Source: Ascarosepion bandense (taxonomy: Eukaryota; Mollusca; Cephalopoda; Sepiida; Sepiidae). From it: a stretch of 64,000 nucleotides of DNA. The notes under the pieces are model-generated. The model saw nothing but the letters and a program-made list of their open reading frames with translations. It made no database searches and was not told the DNA's origin. The stretch is taken from positions 1,424,501 through 1,488,500 of the forward strand of contig JBBBDQ010001614.1 of NCBI GenBank assembly GCA_037127315.1, read 5' to 3'. Made by a program: the position numbers and the translations under genes. Shown one piece after another: positions 1 to 10,401 of the stretch. How positions within the stretch are numbered: the stretch's first letter is position 1; each line of letters starts with the position of its first letter.

Positions 1-258
1 AATAATGAATCCCGGTAAGACTTTTAAAGTTGATTTTATTGAGTGTTGGTTGTTTTGATTTGATGTACATGGCCTCCAATATCTGCAGGTTCCTCTTACT
101 GTGTGTATGAGTAAGGATCACCGTATTGTTGACCAAAATCTGTCTGATATTACCTACATGTTTATGTTTTTCAGAGAAATGTTGTTTAATAGTACTCTGA
201 TCAGAAAGATGACATGTAAGTCTACGGGAGAGCGTGGTTGTGGTAAAACCAATATATG
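1..258. other. no gene recognised
   Basis: Unique-looking sequence before the poly(T) of the next element. The short open frame at 101-343 runs through the poly(T) and resembles nothing I know. Confidence 0.5.
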
Positions 259-688
259 TTTTTTTTTTTTTTTTTTTTTTTTTTTAAGCGTTTCACCCCG
301 CGCAAGGCATGTCACTGCCACTACTGTGCAGGGGACTACGTAGAGAGGAGAAAGGCTGGTTAAATATAGGAAATAACAGAGGGTGGGTGATAGGCGGGTG
401 AGGATACCGAGAATGAGGGTTGGGTAGATGAGAGTGTTGTGAGAATAGTTGGGAGTTAGTGTGATAGGAGGTGTCTATTGACCCTACATTTAAACACCTG
501 GAGATTGTAACTGTCGGGAAAGCAGACTTGTGGAAGGGAGTTCCACAGGCGGGAAGCGCGAGAAAAGAAGCTGTTGGAGTAGAATTTACGGTTACATCTT
601 ATTTGTTTAACTGTAAAAGGGTGGGACCTAGTTGCCAATCTAGTATCTCGTGTAAATTCGTGCTTGGGCGGCACCAGTGATAGGTTTT
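259..688 (-). mobile_element. LINE-J 3' end, 5'-truncated
   Basis: Read on the minus strand, this is the C-terminal end of a Jockey/CR1-like LINE ORF (456-674; contains RATRLATRSHPFTV-like and FFSRASRLWNSLP motifs), then a 3' UTR and a poly(A) tail (T run at 259-285). The same C-terminus and UTR recur many times in the window. The 5' truncation point lies inside a Penelope-like element, so this copy probably inserted there. Confidence 0.8.
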
Positions 689-689
689 T

Positions 690-1117
690 GAGTAGTATCA
701 GAGATGCAATCTCTGAATGGGCATGTAAATTGGTACACTACATTGGTTTTTTGTAAAGAATTTAGTTTAGTGCCTGTTGGGTTATTATAGACTATGAGGT
801 CAATTGTTTTAAACTTTTTATAATATATAATGAGTTTAATTTGATTATTACTTTCGACTGGTTTAACATTTCTACGTATTATGTTTTTGAGAGTTTTTTC
901 ATCTTGTTTATAATTATTATGTATTTGGTTGCAATAGTATAAGTTAATAGTGTTATGTTTATTTTGATGTAAACCATTATTATTAATATTATCATTATTG
1001 TTAGAGCTATTGTTAAGTTTGTTGAGATACATTTTAATTTGTTGATCAATAACGGAGTTAGGAAATCCATTATTTACTAGTGTTTGCTTAATGTTGTGTA
1101 ATTCTTTATAACAGGAA
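690..1117 (-). pseudogene. Penelope-like element, C-terminal RT to GIY-YIG boundary
   Basis: The minus-strand frame ending near 690 has features typical of Penelope-like retroelements: a NNGFPNSVIDQQIK-type stretch, a KTLKNIIRRNVKP region, a LIIYYKKFKT segment, and TNVVYQFTCPFRDC, which leads into the GIY-YIG endonuclease. Only this middle-to-late part remains. The GIY-YIG catalytic part is lost where LINE-J begins, and the upstream RT core is absent. Family assignment is from remembered motifs. Confidence 0.75.
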
Positions 1118-1550
1118 ATAACATATTACATTGCATTTGACTAGATGGTTTTGTTGTCATTTCGCGCTATCCCGCGGTGTGACGTCATAAAACCGCATCG
1201 CAAACTTAAGAACTGCGTTTATTATTTTCGGTAACTATTGCCGTTGCCAAGCGGAGTTTTATGTCAACACAAAATAAAATCGTCGGTGATGGTGGATTTT
1301 ATAATATTTCAGTTTAAACTACCTCTCTGAAGATGGCTCATGTGAGCCGAAAGCTTAGAAGAAAACCAATAAATAATTATCCAAATGTTGGAGAATTTTT
1401 ATCTTTATTTTCAACTGAAATTAAAGCAAAAATACGACGTTTAGAACGGCTCATGATTAAACATAATAGACATTCATTGTCTCTTATATTTAATAGCATA
1501 TGTCTAGAAAATTACTTGCTGCCTCGATATACTAAATTTATATATATATA
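1118..1550 (+). mobile_element. Penelope-like element, leader and N-terminal fragment
   Basis: This lies head-to-head with the minus-strand Penelope-like piece. A leader with a TGACGTCA palindrome (about 1180) is followed by a hammerhead-like motif (1327-1353) and an open frame (1333-1557) encoding a basic N-terminus with an IRRLERLMIKHNRHSLS stretch and a CLENYLLP motif. These resemble the N-termini of Penelope/Neptune-type ORFs. The frame runs into a TA repeat and stops. Assignment of this half is less secure than the RT half. Confidence 0.5.
1327..1353 (+). ncRNA. hammerhead-like core in Penelope-like leader
   Basis: The order is CUGAAGA, a single U, a perfect 5-bp hairpin (GGCUC/GAGCC, 4-nt loop), then GAAA. 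This is the CUGANGA-stem II-GAAA layout of hammerhead ribozymes, with one extra U after the first box. I could not find a matching stem I partner downstream, so it may be inactive. Hammerheads are documented in Penelope-like elements. Confidence 0.4.
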
Positions 1551-1552
1551 TA

Positions 1553-1767
1553 TGTACTAGGTGTGATTGGTAAATTCTCGTAATTATTTTATTATTTCAA
1601 AGCGAAAGACTATTATACTAAATATTAAATTTATTTTGTAACAAGTATTTTTTCTTGTTAAAGCATTTGTTGAGTAAATCCAATAAAATTACTTTAATTA
1701 AATTGTTTAATTTCTGTCGATATGCTTCATAAAAGATAAAATAGTTCTTGTCCTAATACTTTTGCAC

Positions 1768-1801
<34 letters not shown>
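1553..1801. mobile_element. Tc1/mariner-like terminal fragment plus (TA)n
   Basis: The segment starts with a 45-bp sequence repeated near 8963. It ends with CTAATACTTTTGCACAGTAC, which on the minus strand reads like a Tc1-type terminal repeat. It adjoins a (TA)n tract at 1772-1801. The two ends do not match each other, so this is probably a pair of fragments. Confidence 0.35.
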
Positions 1802-1803
<2 letters not shown>

Positions 1804-2751
1804 TACTTTCCACACAGAAGCTAACTAACCTACCCACACATCTATGAACACAATACTCATTCAGATAATTCATAATGGCAATGCATCATTTTCACGCTTG
1901 ACGAAATTTCCCTTTTCTCTACGTTTCTTCTATCAGAATAACAAATATAATTGCCATTTTGTTTGGGGAAGAAACAAACCAAAGAAATACTGACAAAAAA
2001 AGATATTTTATTTGTGATTCTGCAAGATAAGCTTGTGAATAAAACCTGGATTTTCATTCACGTCAGACGATTTAAATACTTTAATATATTTGCATACCAT
2101 CATTTGCTCTCCAGGCGAGAAAAATCCCCCGTCCGAATAGATAAATGGTCTCTTCTGACATTACGTATTAGAGTGTCAGGGATACGACAAAATCTCCACT
2201 TGAAAGCTTATTGATACTAATTGTCTTTGTTTAAAATATATCTAGACGAATGAACGATTACTCTCTTTGAAGAGAGAAGACAGAGGCGGGAAAAGGTGTA
2301 GTTGTTGTCGTCTGCATAAAGACTGTTTATGGGTTTTTCGAGAGAGTGCGGGAAAAAAAGATTTCGCAATGACTTGACCATTTGGTTGTCTATTTTCTTC
2401 CGACCACGGATTAATATACAATTTGTATGACTTTATTGTATAAAGACGACAAACAATTGTGAAGTGACGTGTGGTGGTAGCGAAACATTTAGAAATAATG
2501 GATTTGTGTCTCTCCTTTGTTCTATCATTCATTTTCATGTTTCTTTCTTTTTAAGTAGCTGGCTGTTCACTTGATATGAAACCAATCGAATTATTCGAAT
2601 CGAAACATGAAATAGATCCAGAATCGATCAACTAATTTTCTAGTTTACTAGTAAAACGAATATAACCTACTAATAAAATAAGATTTATAGTATTTTCAAC
2701 CCTTTATACACGGAGAGTACTGAAGTGCGATAGTTTAAAGCAGAATTAAAG
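1802..2751. other. no gene recognised
   Basis: AT-rich sequence with short open frames on both strands (for example 2242-2538 minus) but no motif, coding bias or repeat that I recognise. Confidence 0.5.
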
Positions 2752-3376
2752 ACAGTCAGTTGAGTGCCATACGTGATACACCCTTTGGGCGATCATGTCT
2801 CGAAAAAGACATGACTGACTGGGCAAACAATTATCCCATAGTAGGTTAGCATTGCTTTCTGCGGTAGACTGGTTGCCAGCCAAGGCTATAGAACCGAAAT
2901 CTATCCTGCCATTTAACTCATAACTGGAGAGAGAAGAAATAGATTGTATTACATTATTATATTAAGTATAATTAGCGGGAAATCAGTTTATTACTTCAAC
3001 ACAATAGAAAACCGATCCCTCACTTTATGTCCAGTACAAGTTTTAATTATATTTCCTACTATTATATTCAGTCAGTCAGTTGAGTGCCATACGTGATACA
3101 CGCTTTGTCGATCATGTCTCGAAAGAGACTGATTGACTGGACAGATTGACTGGACAGAACCCGTAGTAGGTTGCCATTACTTTCTGCGGCAGACTGGTTT
3201 CCAGCCAAGGCTATAGAACCTATTATTTAACCCATAACTGGAGGAAAGAGACGAATTAATACCTTTTTCAATGGTATTTGTGCGTAAGTGAATGCAAGGA
3301 ATTTAACTGGAATTCGAACTTGGCTCCCGGACTTGTCGTTCCGAGTCGATATCCACTGCACATTAGCGCACATCCC
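2752..3376 (-). mobile_element. SINE-S, two-body copy
   Basis: On the minus strand a tRNA-like head (3376 downward, with a B-box-like GAATTCGAACTTGGC on the plus strand) leads into the SINE-S body and ends at 3071. A linker of about 135 bp containing a GGGATCAGTTTAT-type foldback follows. A second headless body ends at 2752 with the conserved hairpin around CATGTCTC and the CTGACTG terminus. The same head-body-linker-body order occurs at 52097-53037. Confidence 0.75.
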
Positions 3377-3862
3377 ACAGAAGTATGTTTTGTAAACAGC
3401 CTGCGCATGCGTGTTTCGTATTTTGAAAAGAAAAGGCATGAACATCTGCTGTGAATTAAAATGGAGGATAAAAGTTTTAAACATTTCACACCAAGCAATT
3501 CAATATAGCTAATAAGAGTTGCTGTGTGATAGAATATGAGAAAAAGAAAAACATTATTAAGGTGGGGGAACAATAAAAAAGAAACAAGAATTGAAATTTC
3601 CTTTAAAGTTTGAAATATTAAACTTAACTGAAAATCCAAAATCCAAAAGAGAACTCCACAACCATAATGGTAAGAGAAGAAATTGTTAGTATAGAACTTA
3701 CGGTTTTATCTAGAATTGTAAACTGTAAAACGATTGCGTTTAAATTCATAATGTCGAGGTACTAAAGTGGAAATCTCATCAGAACAATTTCCAAGAAGAT
3801 AGTTACAAAAAATTAAGATTAAAATGAATATAATTCGCGCACATATGCAGTAACACATGGTG

Positions 3863-3909
<47 letters not shown>

Positions 3910-4204
3910 GTCATTTTTCATCATATTTTTATTTCTGCTATGGTCGCACTACCAACCAAATCTGCGGGAAGACCCAAGACAGGTCGTGGTGTGTTATGGC
4001 TCTATTTCATGTTTTTTTTTTTTTATCTCCCCTATCATCCGTAACGTTACATAGACAAAGTTCTCCTTAGTGTGTGGGCTGTACTTAATAAGACAATATT
4101 ATTATTATTATTATTATTATATAGTTGACATGTGAGACCATAATACCGAAAGACCAGTGTGGGAAAAGTGAACAGAAAAGTAGGAATAATATTTTTATCA
4201 GGCG
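3377..4204. repeat. decayed LINE-J fragment and (ATT)n
   Basis: A degraded minus-strand LINE-J C-terminus is visible at about 3650-3790 (a SSDEISTLVPRHYEF stretch followed by RFTV). An (ATT)n microsatellite occupies 3864-3909. The rest is unremarkable AT-rich DNA. Confidence 0.5.
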
Positions 4205-4920
4205 ATACGATTTATAGTGGGTTATCCGTTCTAGTGAAACGTAGTTGTGTGTTGAAATCAGATTAACTAAATTTGGCATCGTTAGTAGATAGCCCACTAT
4301 AAGTGGCGGGGGGTATAAATAAGAAAATCAAATTGAGTATAGGAACAACATTTATATATCCACAGATATCAATTAAGGTTTTTTTTTTACAAATAAAGTA
4401 ATGTCTTTAGGATGGGTTCAAAGGACGTTAAAATGTTTACAGCAGTAAATGCCAAAAAGAGAGTTTGTGCATATGTATGTGTGAGCGTTTGTCAGTTAGG
4501 AATATCTTTGATGTCTCCGCTCCGTCGATCGGGTAAGTAGCTCAGGGGACAGCGAAGAAAGAGGTGAGAGGGAAAGGCGAGACGAGCATGGTGTGATCGC
4601 TTGATGAGGTCAAGGGACGTGCTAATTATGCTCGTACTTTCTCAACTGGCGATGCTTTCTGTGTCGGCTTTTTATTTCGTCTTTGTGGGTCCCAAGTCAT
4701 TTAGGAATTCACACCCATATTTAATTCTGGGCTTCCCATTGGACGATAAATGAAATTCACGTCGGCTCGCAAAAAGGAATTTGATATTTATTAATTTTTA
4801 GTTTTCTGCCGGAGCATATGCGTGGAGCCAGGTGCGCAAAGACCAGTTTTGGTCATTTGCTTTCTGGATCTCTGAGGGTAAACATCCGGTCACTCGCTTT
4901 GCTCGGTATCACCACAGATT
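4205..4920 (-). mobile_element. LTR-A copy
   Basis: About 715 bp, related by reverse complement to 40276-40980 and in part to 5175-5475 and 19995-20370. On the minus strand it begins TGTGGTGATACCGAG, has an AATAAAAAG box in the middle, and carries near its end a short inverted repeat (GGATAACCCACTATAA type). TG start, mid-element TATA-like box and terminal CCACTA suggest a solo LTR, but no target duplication was found. Confidence 0.45.
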
Positions 4921-5174
4921 AACGATATATGATTCTGGTACAGACGTCATTACTGTTCACTAGATTTTAAATTTAGCCCAGTTCAGAAAACGCAGTTCAG
5001 TATCAGACAATGATGAGGGCAACAGGAAGTAAAAGATTTTGAGAAATCTCAGTTTTATTGTCGCCCCACCCGTCAATTAATTAAAAACATCTTTGTCACC
5101 AATTTATATATCGAACATTGAGTGCTAGTGTTAATAAAGTAGTGCTCCATATAATATAACAAAGATATATTTTA

Positions 5175-5475
5175 CACACAAACTTACAATTTACAACGGT
5201 CCTACATTCATACGCAAAAACTCTCTTTTCAGCATTTATTGCCATGAACATTTTAACGTACGTTGGACCCATATTTAAAGGATTACTTTAATTATAAAAA
5301 ACCTTAATTGATATGTGTATATATAAAATGTTATTTCTAAACTCAATTTGCTTTTCTTGATTTATAATCTTTTTATCACTTATAGTGGGCTATCTACAAC
5401 GAGGCCAAATTCCGTTAATCTGATTTCAACACACAACTACCCTCCACTAGAACGGATAGCCCACTATAATAGTAA
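5175..5475 (+). mobile_element. LTR-A 3' part, inverted relative to neighbour
   Basis: This matches the last third of LTR-A, including TTATAGTGGGCTATC and GATAGCCCACTATAA ends around 5380-5470. It faces the copy at 4205-4920, so the two form an inverted pair with about 255 bp between them. Confidence 0.5.
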
Positions 5476-5614
5476 AGAGGAATGCTCATCAGAATAACTG
5501 CCATGAAAATATTTATAAACAAATTCGAGTTGCATGACATCTATAAAAGAGTCTGGATCTAAAGTGAATGACTCGAATTCTTTGGTTAATATTTGGATTT
5601 TGTATCTTAGCAAC

Positions 5615-5855
5615 GACGAGGCTTTGGACAATGAAAACGAAAAGGTAAATGATACTTAATATCAGGAAGAGACAACTGTGGTTTCTGGGGTATGTAATGA
5701 GGAAGGAGGACTTGGAGAATCTGATCCTCACAGGGAAGATAGAGGGCGAGAGAGAAAGGGAAAATCATACTTGACATACTTGATAAACTTAAGCATATGA
5801 ATAGCAGATCAGGGTTTGAGAGAGACAAAAAGAGAAAGATTGTTAAGAGGAGCCT
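5615..5855 (+). mobile_element. LINE-R C-terminal fragment
   Basis: Decayed LINE-R sequence: the nucleotide order matches the good copies (KRKL, RKRQLKFLGHAMRKEGLENL, then GRQRITYL equivalents), but frameshifts and stops break every frame. It is cut short before the (GAA)n tail and passes directly into LINE-J. Confidence 0.65.
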
Positions 5856-6100
5856 GTATATACGAATTTACTCGAGCCACAAGTTTGGCAATTAGGTCCC
5901 ACCCTTTTACTGTGAAACCAATAAAATGTAAACGCAAATTCTACTCCAGTAGATTCTTCTCTTGAACTTCCCGCCTGTGGAATTCCCTTTCGTTTACTTG
6001 CTTTCCCGACAGCTACAATCTCCAAGAATTTAAATGTAAATAGTCATCTCCTATCTCACTAACTTGCATGCTCTCTCGCGATATGATAAAAAAAGTTAGT

Positions 6101-6134
<34 letters not shown>

Positions 6135-6697
6135 CGAAAAACATGCCTATTTAAATGTAAAAGCAATTGTCTCACTGACTTGCATCCTCTCTCATGCTCC
6201 TTTCTCCGTCCACTCCACTCTCATCAGTATTCTCATCCTTCTATTACCCACTTCCTGACACCCCCTATAATCTGTCACTCTTTCTTATAACTTTCTCTTA
6301 TGCTCCTTTCTCCGTCCACTCCACTCTCATCAGTATTCTCATCCTTCTTTTACCCACTTCCTGACAACCCCTATAACCTGTCACTCTTTCTCATAACTTA
6401 CCTCCTATGTAACCCCCTGCAAAACAGTGGCATTAAAATGCCTTGCTTGGTGTGATATAATTATAAAAAAAAAGTTTCTATACTATTATAATGTGGATAT
6501 AAAATGAGGGATCAATTATACATTACAATCAATATATAAACTGATCCCTCACTTTATGGCCACAGTCATCCTTCTCTAACCCATTTCCTGACACCCTCTA
6601 TAACCTGTCACTCTTTCTCATAGCATTCCTCATATGTAACCCCCTGCACAACAGTAGCAGTAAAATGCCTTTCTTGGGGCGATACGATGATGAAAAA
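5856..6697 (+). mobile_element. cluster of LINE-J 3' ends
   Basis: A LINE-J C-terminus (5870-6040, with the FFS..SRLWNSLPF equivalent) is followed by a (TAGA)n tract (6104-6134). A 3' UTR with an internal partial tandem repeat of about 104 bp (starts near 6196 and 6300) ends in an A run near 6472. A small foldback (about 6500-6560, GAGGGATCA type) and another UTR end (6560-6697) complete the cluster. Confidence 0.7.
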
Positions 6698-6699
6698 AA

Positions 6700-6797
6700 A
6701 GGTACAAGGTGATATGGAAGGCCATGATCGCCTCTCTCTTGAAGAAAAACGGCACATAAAAAAGAAAGAAAGAAAGAAAGAAGAAGAAGAAGAAGCA
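6700..6797 (+). mobile_element. LINE-R 3' end with simple-repeat tail
   Basis: A short piece equivalent to the last codons of LINE-R (WKAMIA, then a stop within GGCACATA) is followed by (GAAA)n and (GAA)n. The tail structure is the same as in intact LINE-R copies. Confidence 0.65.
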
Positions 6798-7059
6798 GTA
6801 TTTTTTAGGTGCTAGTGCCCTGTTGTGTTGTCAATCTGCATGATCTCCACGCTTCTTTTTGCATTTCTTTTAAATCATTGAGCAATGTATTTGGATTTGT
6901 GTGGGATTTTCAAGCGTTGAACTCTACGCCACTATGAAAGTCATTGTTTCTGTAGAAGAAAACACCAAATGAAATCCATGAGTGTTTTATGCAAAAATTA
7001 GATGACTAATGTCCACCATCCCCATCATAATGATGTGCCAACTTGCAGCTTAGAGATTT
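6798..7059. other. no confident feature
   Basis: It precedes the mariner relic and probably includes its decayed 5' part, including a GRTDVHD-like region in broken frames, but I could not align it reliably. Confidence 0.35.
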
Positions 7060-7700
7060 TGAGATCCAGTATGAAACACAGCCCGGAATGCCTTGAATGG
7101 TGTCAACTCCTGAAATCGGTGATCATATTCATAACTTAATTTTGGCCGATCGACGAATCGCAACCGAAAAAATTGTTGAGACACATGAGATATCGCGGAA
7201 ATGCATTCGGTTTATAATTCATGAGAAGCTGGATATGCAGAAACTGTCAGCCAATTGGGTGCCAAAACGTATGAATATCGAAGACAAACGGTAATGATTG
7301 GACACCTCTACATCTATCTCGCAGTATTCCCAGCGATCTCGCGAGACTTTTTTTTAAACGACCTGTCACTTTTGATGAAATATGCTTACATTTCTATGAT
7401 ACGGAGACAATCGGCTATGTAGTGGCGTCACCCAAGTTCCCCAGAGATGGTGAAATTCAAGACCCAAAAATCAGCAAGAAAACTCACAATCGTGGTTTCT
7501 TTTTGGGTGTGGAACGTACTTCGACAGCTAACGAACTTCACCAAGGAAAAATAGTGTATGCCAAATAGGGCTCTGACCTGTATCGCTTCATTAAATACGT
7601 AACTGTTTTGGTACTGCACTGCTATCATACCTGGACAGCATCTATCCAATATTCACTTCCCAACCTTGAGTTAAAAAGCGTTTTTGTGGTGTTGTGGATG
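7060..7700 (+). pseudogene. mariner transposase relic
   Basis: The frame from 7097 to 7294 encodes a mariner N-terminal helix-turn-helix segment (ILADRRIATEKIVETHEIS, then IIHEKLDMQKLSANWVPK). After a stop, other frames give FKRPVTFDEICLHFYDTET, matching the region around the first catalytic aspartate (usually VTxDETW). A trace of the KTHNRGFFLGV region follows. Stops, frameshifts and loss of the DETW tryptophan show that it is dead. No terminal inverted repeats were found. Confidence 0.75.
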
Positions 7701-7778
7701 ATGAATTATTTTTTATTGTATAAGCACAATCTTACAGACAAAATGTTGCTAGCCCCTCGCAACTCCATTGGTATTTTT

Positions 7779-8180
7779 TTCTTCTTCTTCTATGTACCTT
7801 GTCCTTTCAGGACGTAGGCGATCACGGCTTTCCACTTCTCCCTATAACTGGTGGCTCTTAGCAAGCTTTCTCCTGTAACGTCTCTCAGCCCCTGTTCTGT
7901 CATCCACCTGCGCAGACCCTTCAAATATGTTATCCGCTGCTTTCCTCTGTCTCTTTTCCCTATATCTGGCCCGTTAGTATCAGGTTCTCCAAGCCTTGCT
8001 CCTTCATTGCATGTCCCAAGTACTTCATTTGTCTCTTCCTGATGCTCAATATTCATTTCCTTTTCGTTTCGATCTTGTCATTGCTCAGATGCTCGGTCCA
8101 TGATATCCACATCATCCTTCTGTAGAACAACATTTCGGCTGCTTCAAGTTTTTCCTTTACTACAGTCTTTAATTTCCACA
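7779..8180 (-). mobile_element. LINE-R, 5'-truncated
   Basis: The (TTC)n at the left edge is the (GAA)n tail. Minus-strand sequence then gives the LINE-R C-terminus (GKRDRGKQRITYLKGLRRWMTEQGL, broken into pieces here, and KWKAVIAYVLKGQGT) up to the MWFYRRM equivalent near 8130. Frameshifts are present. Confidence 0.75.
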
Positions 8181-8536
8181 GTTCAAACCTTAAAACCTAA
8201 CAACCGCTATTCATTGCTCACAACGTCGACACAATATTTTCCTTTATATTCCATTTGTAAAGTAGAAGTTTTAGTCAGTGTTGATACTTTCCGACATGCA
8301 CCTATAACCGATTTTCTTGAAAATTTACACAGTTGTACTATAAGCGACTGCGTGTGTTCTTAGCTAGGTTTTGTGTCGAGGTACTTCCGATAAATATCGA
8401 AAATCGATAATCGAAAAAATCGGGTTATAGAAGGAGTGGTTTGATTTTAATCAAACTTGATACACTCATAGATAAAAACATAAGGAACGATATTCAGAAG
8501 TTTCAAGGTTGCAGTTCTTACAATAGTGCAGAAAAT
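8181..8536. other. no gene recognised
   Basis: AT-rich sequence. The 87-aa frame ending at 8363 has no recognisable motif. Confidence 0.4.
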
Positions 8537-8915
8537 CGATTATATATATATATATATTATATTATATAAAAAACAAGATGTTTGTGTGTGTGTCTGTTTA
8601 TCTGCCTGTATGTCTGTATTTTTTTCAGCCCTTTTATTTTAGTTTTTGCTTCGGGTTTGGCTCTAAGTAGGTATAATTGTAGTTCTTAGTCTCAGCCATG
8701 ATACCATTTACTCAGAGGACTTATTTAACCTTCAAAATTCAGTTTACGACGAAAAAAACTTATTTGATATCGATACCAGGAAATCAAAATTTGACTTACA
8801 TCCATTCATTTTTCTTTCAGTCTACGGTTTCGCTTTAGCTGGAAACAACTATTGCTTTTTAGTCTTTCGTGGCAAAGCTTTCATTACACCCGAGCAACGG
8901 CGGGCTATACTGCTA

Positions 8916-8917
<2 letters not shown>
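8537..8917 (+). mobile_element. Helitron-like non-autonomous element
   Basis: The right end has a GC-rich hairpin (CACCCGAGCAACGGCGGG, 8888-8905) followed a few bases later by CTAGT (8913-8917), the pattern of Helitron 3' termini. The left end is TA-rich with TGTGTGTGTCTG sequence, as in many non-autonomous Helitrons. The flank after CTAGT is A rather than the expected T, and no coding sequence remains. Confidence 0.45.

Positions 8918-8962
<45 letters not shown>
8918..8962. repeat. (TA)n microsatellite
   Basis: Pure TA repeat lying between two Helitron-like 3' ends. Confidence 0.9.
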
Positions 8963-8963
<1 letters not shown>

Positions 8964-9085
8964 TAGGTGCGATTGGTAAATTTTCGCAATTATTTTATTA
9001 TTTCAAATATTCTTTAGGCTGAGTCTTAGTTTTAAAGCTTTCATTACACCCGAGCAACGGGGGGAGGGGGCGCTATACTGCTAGT
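8963..9085 (+). mobile_element. second Helitron-like 3' end
   Basis: Repeats the ACACCCGAGCAACGG hairpin half and ends CTATACTGCTAGT at 9085. The hairpin's second half is replaced by a G run. Its first 45 bp match 1553-1600. Confidence 0.4.
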
Positions 9086-9189
9086 CTATTCTAAATATCC
9101 CTTATAAGAACCCAATTCATTGTTCTTTGGCCTTGTATTGGGTGAAAAATATTATTTCATATGCGATTTCCCATTAGATCATGTTTCTC

Positions 9190-9920
9190 CCCATTTCGCC
9201 ACCCATTTACTCAAGCATATTCTTCTTCATCTATGTACAGTGTCCCTTAGGGACGTGGATGATCATGGCTCTCCACAAATCTGTCTTTTGTAGCTCTTAA
9301 TAAATTTTGTCTTTTTGTTATCTCTTCTAAACCTTGTTTCGCCATTTATTTACTCAAATTCCTTTTTTTCTTCATCTCTGTACAGTGTTACTTAGGATCA
9401 TGGCTCTCCACAATTTCCTGTCCTTTATAACATTTAAAAAATTTTGTCTTTTTGTTATGTCTTCTAAACCTTGTTCTGCCATCCATTTACTCGAGCTAAT
9501 TCTTCATCTTTCTACAGTGTCTCTTAGGGTCATGGCTCTCCACAATTTCCTGTCCTTTATGACATTTAAAAAATTGTCTTTTTGTTATGTCTTCTAAACC
9601 TTGTTCTGCCATACATTTACTCAAGCTCATTCTTCATTTTTGTACAGTGTCTCTTAGGGTCATGGCTCTCCACAATTTCCTGACCGTTCTAGCTCTTAAT
9701 ACATTTTGTCTTTTTGTTATCATTTTTAAACCTTCCACCATCCACTTACACAAGTTCATTCTTCTTCTATGTACAGTGTCTGTCAAGGACGTAGACAATC
9801 GTGGCTCTCCACGGTTTCCTGTCCTTTGCCTCTCTTAATAAATGATGTCTTTTTATTATCTCCCCTAAACCATGTTCTGCTATTCATTTACTCGATCAGC
9901 ATTCTTCTTGGTACCGTGTC
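9190..9920 (-). repeat. tandem array of LINE-R-like 3' ends
   Basis: Five units of about 125-145 bp start near 9238, 9384, 9517, 9642 and 9772. Each unit contains, on the minus strand, a decayed LINE-R terminus: a WMAEQGL-like stretch, a K.RQNFL region and RKLWRAMI-like codons, then the end of the element. Frames are broken. No unit has a full (GAA)n tail, but TTCTTC traces remain at the joints. Confidence 0.7.
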
Positions 9921-10197
9921 TCTTTTAAAAGAAAAATATGAATAAAGACAAAAGGAAATCTTGTCTTAGACGATACGTTTCTTGCTCTGAAGGACATTCC
10001 TTGATAAATTCCCTCAGAGGACGAAACGCGTCGTTTAAGATAATTTTTTTCTTTTGCCTTTACTTATATTGTTCATTTACAAATACATTCTATCTGAAAT
10101 GTTTACATATATATATATAAAATAAAAAAGCTGACACTGAAGACAACACCCAGAATTTACTGTCTATTTCATGCCAAACGAAACCGTTAGGCGTTTA

Positions 10198-10251
<54 letters not shown>

Positions 10252-10356
10252 TGACGCAAATCAATAGATATACAAAAGAGGTGAGTGTACATGTGCATGT
10301 TATTATTATTCCGGTGTTAATAAAATAGTGCTCAATGTATAAAACAGAGCTGTATT

Positions 10357-10391
<35 letters not shown>

Positions 10392-10399
10392 AATTTTAA
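9921..10399. repeat. no gene; (TA)n tracts
   Basis: Contains (TA)n at 10199-10250 and 10364-10391. A CTCAGAGGACGAAACGCGTC segment near 10013 has a degraded relative near 44430. No coding sequence is supported. Confidence 0.5.
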
Positions 10400-10401
10400 C
10401 A

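Noticed and set aside
9985..10035. GGACGAAACGCGUC as the 3' half of a hammerhead
   Set aside because: No CUGANGA box upstream in the right place.
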